From assembly GCA_017475805.1 (NCBI GenBank), contig JAFVEW010000040.1, forward strand, positions 1-5,206: a stretch of 5,206 bases of DNA. Reading direction: 5' to 3'. The translations under genes were made by a program, and so were the position numbers. How positions within the stretch are numbered: position 1 is the stretch's first letter; the number at the start of each line of letters is the position of its first letter. Of this stretch, positions 5,152 to 5,206 are shown piece after piece. Source of the DNA: Synergistaceae bacterium. Lineage in GTDB: Bacteria; Synergistota; Synergistia; Synergistales; Aminobacteriaceae. The notes beneath the pieces are model-generated. The model did no database searches. It was not told where the DNA came from and saw only the letters and a list, made by a program, of their open reading frames with translations.

Positions 5152-5206
5152 ATGAATTTTATTACGGGGCGGCTCGCTGACCCCGACTATTTTTTAGACA
5201 CAGAAC
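5152..5206 (+). CDS. Start of a further gene, unknown product (3' end outside window)
   Basis: ATG 5152 opens a frame that stays open to the window edge and reads MNFITGRLADPDYFLDTE, 18 complete codons. AAAAAGG at 5134-5140 could serve as its ribosome-binding site with an 11-base gap. GC-rich codons (ACG GGG CGG CTC GCT GAC CCC GAC) look like coding sequence rather than intergenic DNA. The same bases include a CGGGG/CCCCG hairpin before a T-run, so a terminator is the alternative reading. I do not recognise the peptide, and the visible part is too short for a functional call. Confidence 0.4.
   Translation, partial: MNFITGRLADPDYFLDTE

Noticed and set aside
5165..5195. CGGGG/CCCCG hairpin followed by TATTTTTT as a rho-independent terminator
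   Set aside because: The stem is only 5 bp with an 11-base loop and 4 bases before the T-run, and the same bases read as an open frame from ATG 5152. It remains possible but is not preferred.

Overview
The window reads as the replication module of an accessory replicon (a plasmid, phage-plasmid or plasmid-like integrated element) from a moderately AT-rich bacterium. The Shine-Dalgarno sites (AGGAGG, AAAGGAG), a likely TTG start and the gene families fit a Firmicutes-type host (Clostridia or Negativicutes) or something with similar signals such as Synergistota. The sequence does not fix the phylum. Every gene I can support lies on the + strand, and no rRNA, tRNA, transposase or CRISPR array is visible.

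Layout. Positions 1-563 hold three small tightly packed genes: the 3' end of a ribbon-helix-helix-like DNA-binding protein, and two small acidic or polar proteins of unknown function (67 and 58 aa). Positions 564-634 are a leader with two overlapping inverted repeats. Positions 635-2092 encode a 485-aa protein that looks like a plasmid replication initiator with winged-helix domains in its C-terminal half. Directly after it, beginning inside its last codons, is an array of 23-bp direct repeats (iterons). Next come three 10-bp tandem repeats of CAGGCATATG, a GC-rich hairpin, an AT-rich stretch containing a good promoter match, and a 43-bp imperfect palindrome. Together (about 2085-2454) these look like the replication origin plus the promoter region of the next gene.

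Positions 2455-4494 encode a fused primase-helicase: an NrS-1-type/AEP prim-pol half, then its helix-bundle domain, then a DnaB-like SF4 helicase. Overlapping its 3' end is a 187-aa protein with a probable winged helix at its C-terminus (4472-5035). After a 116-base gap with an 11-bp-spaced direct repeat, another reading frame appears to start at 5152 and run off the window.

How the parts may work together (inference): the initiator binds the 23-bp iterons and opens the origin, and the prim-pol/helicase fusion is loaded to unwind and prime. The small DNA-binding proteins (RHH upstream, winged helix downstream) may regulate copy number, partition or transcription. The points most worth checking are the origin architecture, the palindrome over the helicase promoter whose half-sites recur in inverted order in the downstream gene, the initiator's unrecognised N-terminal ~200 residues, and the base-composition shift between the two halves of the primase-helicase.
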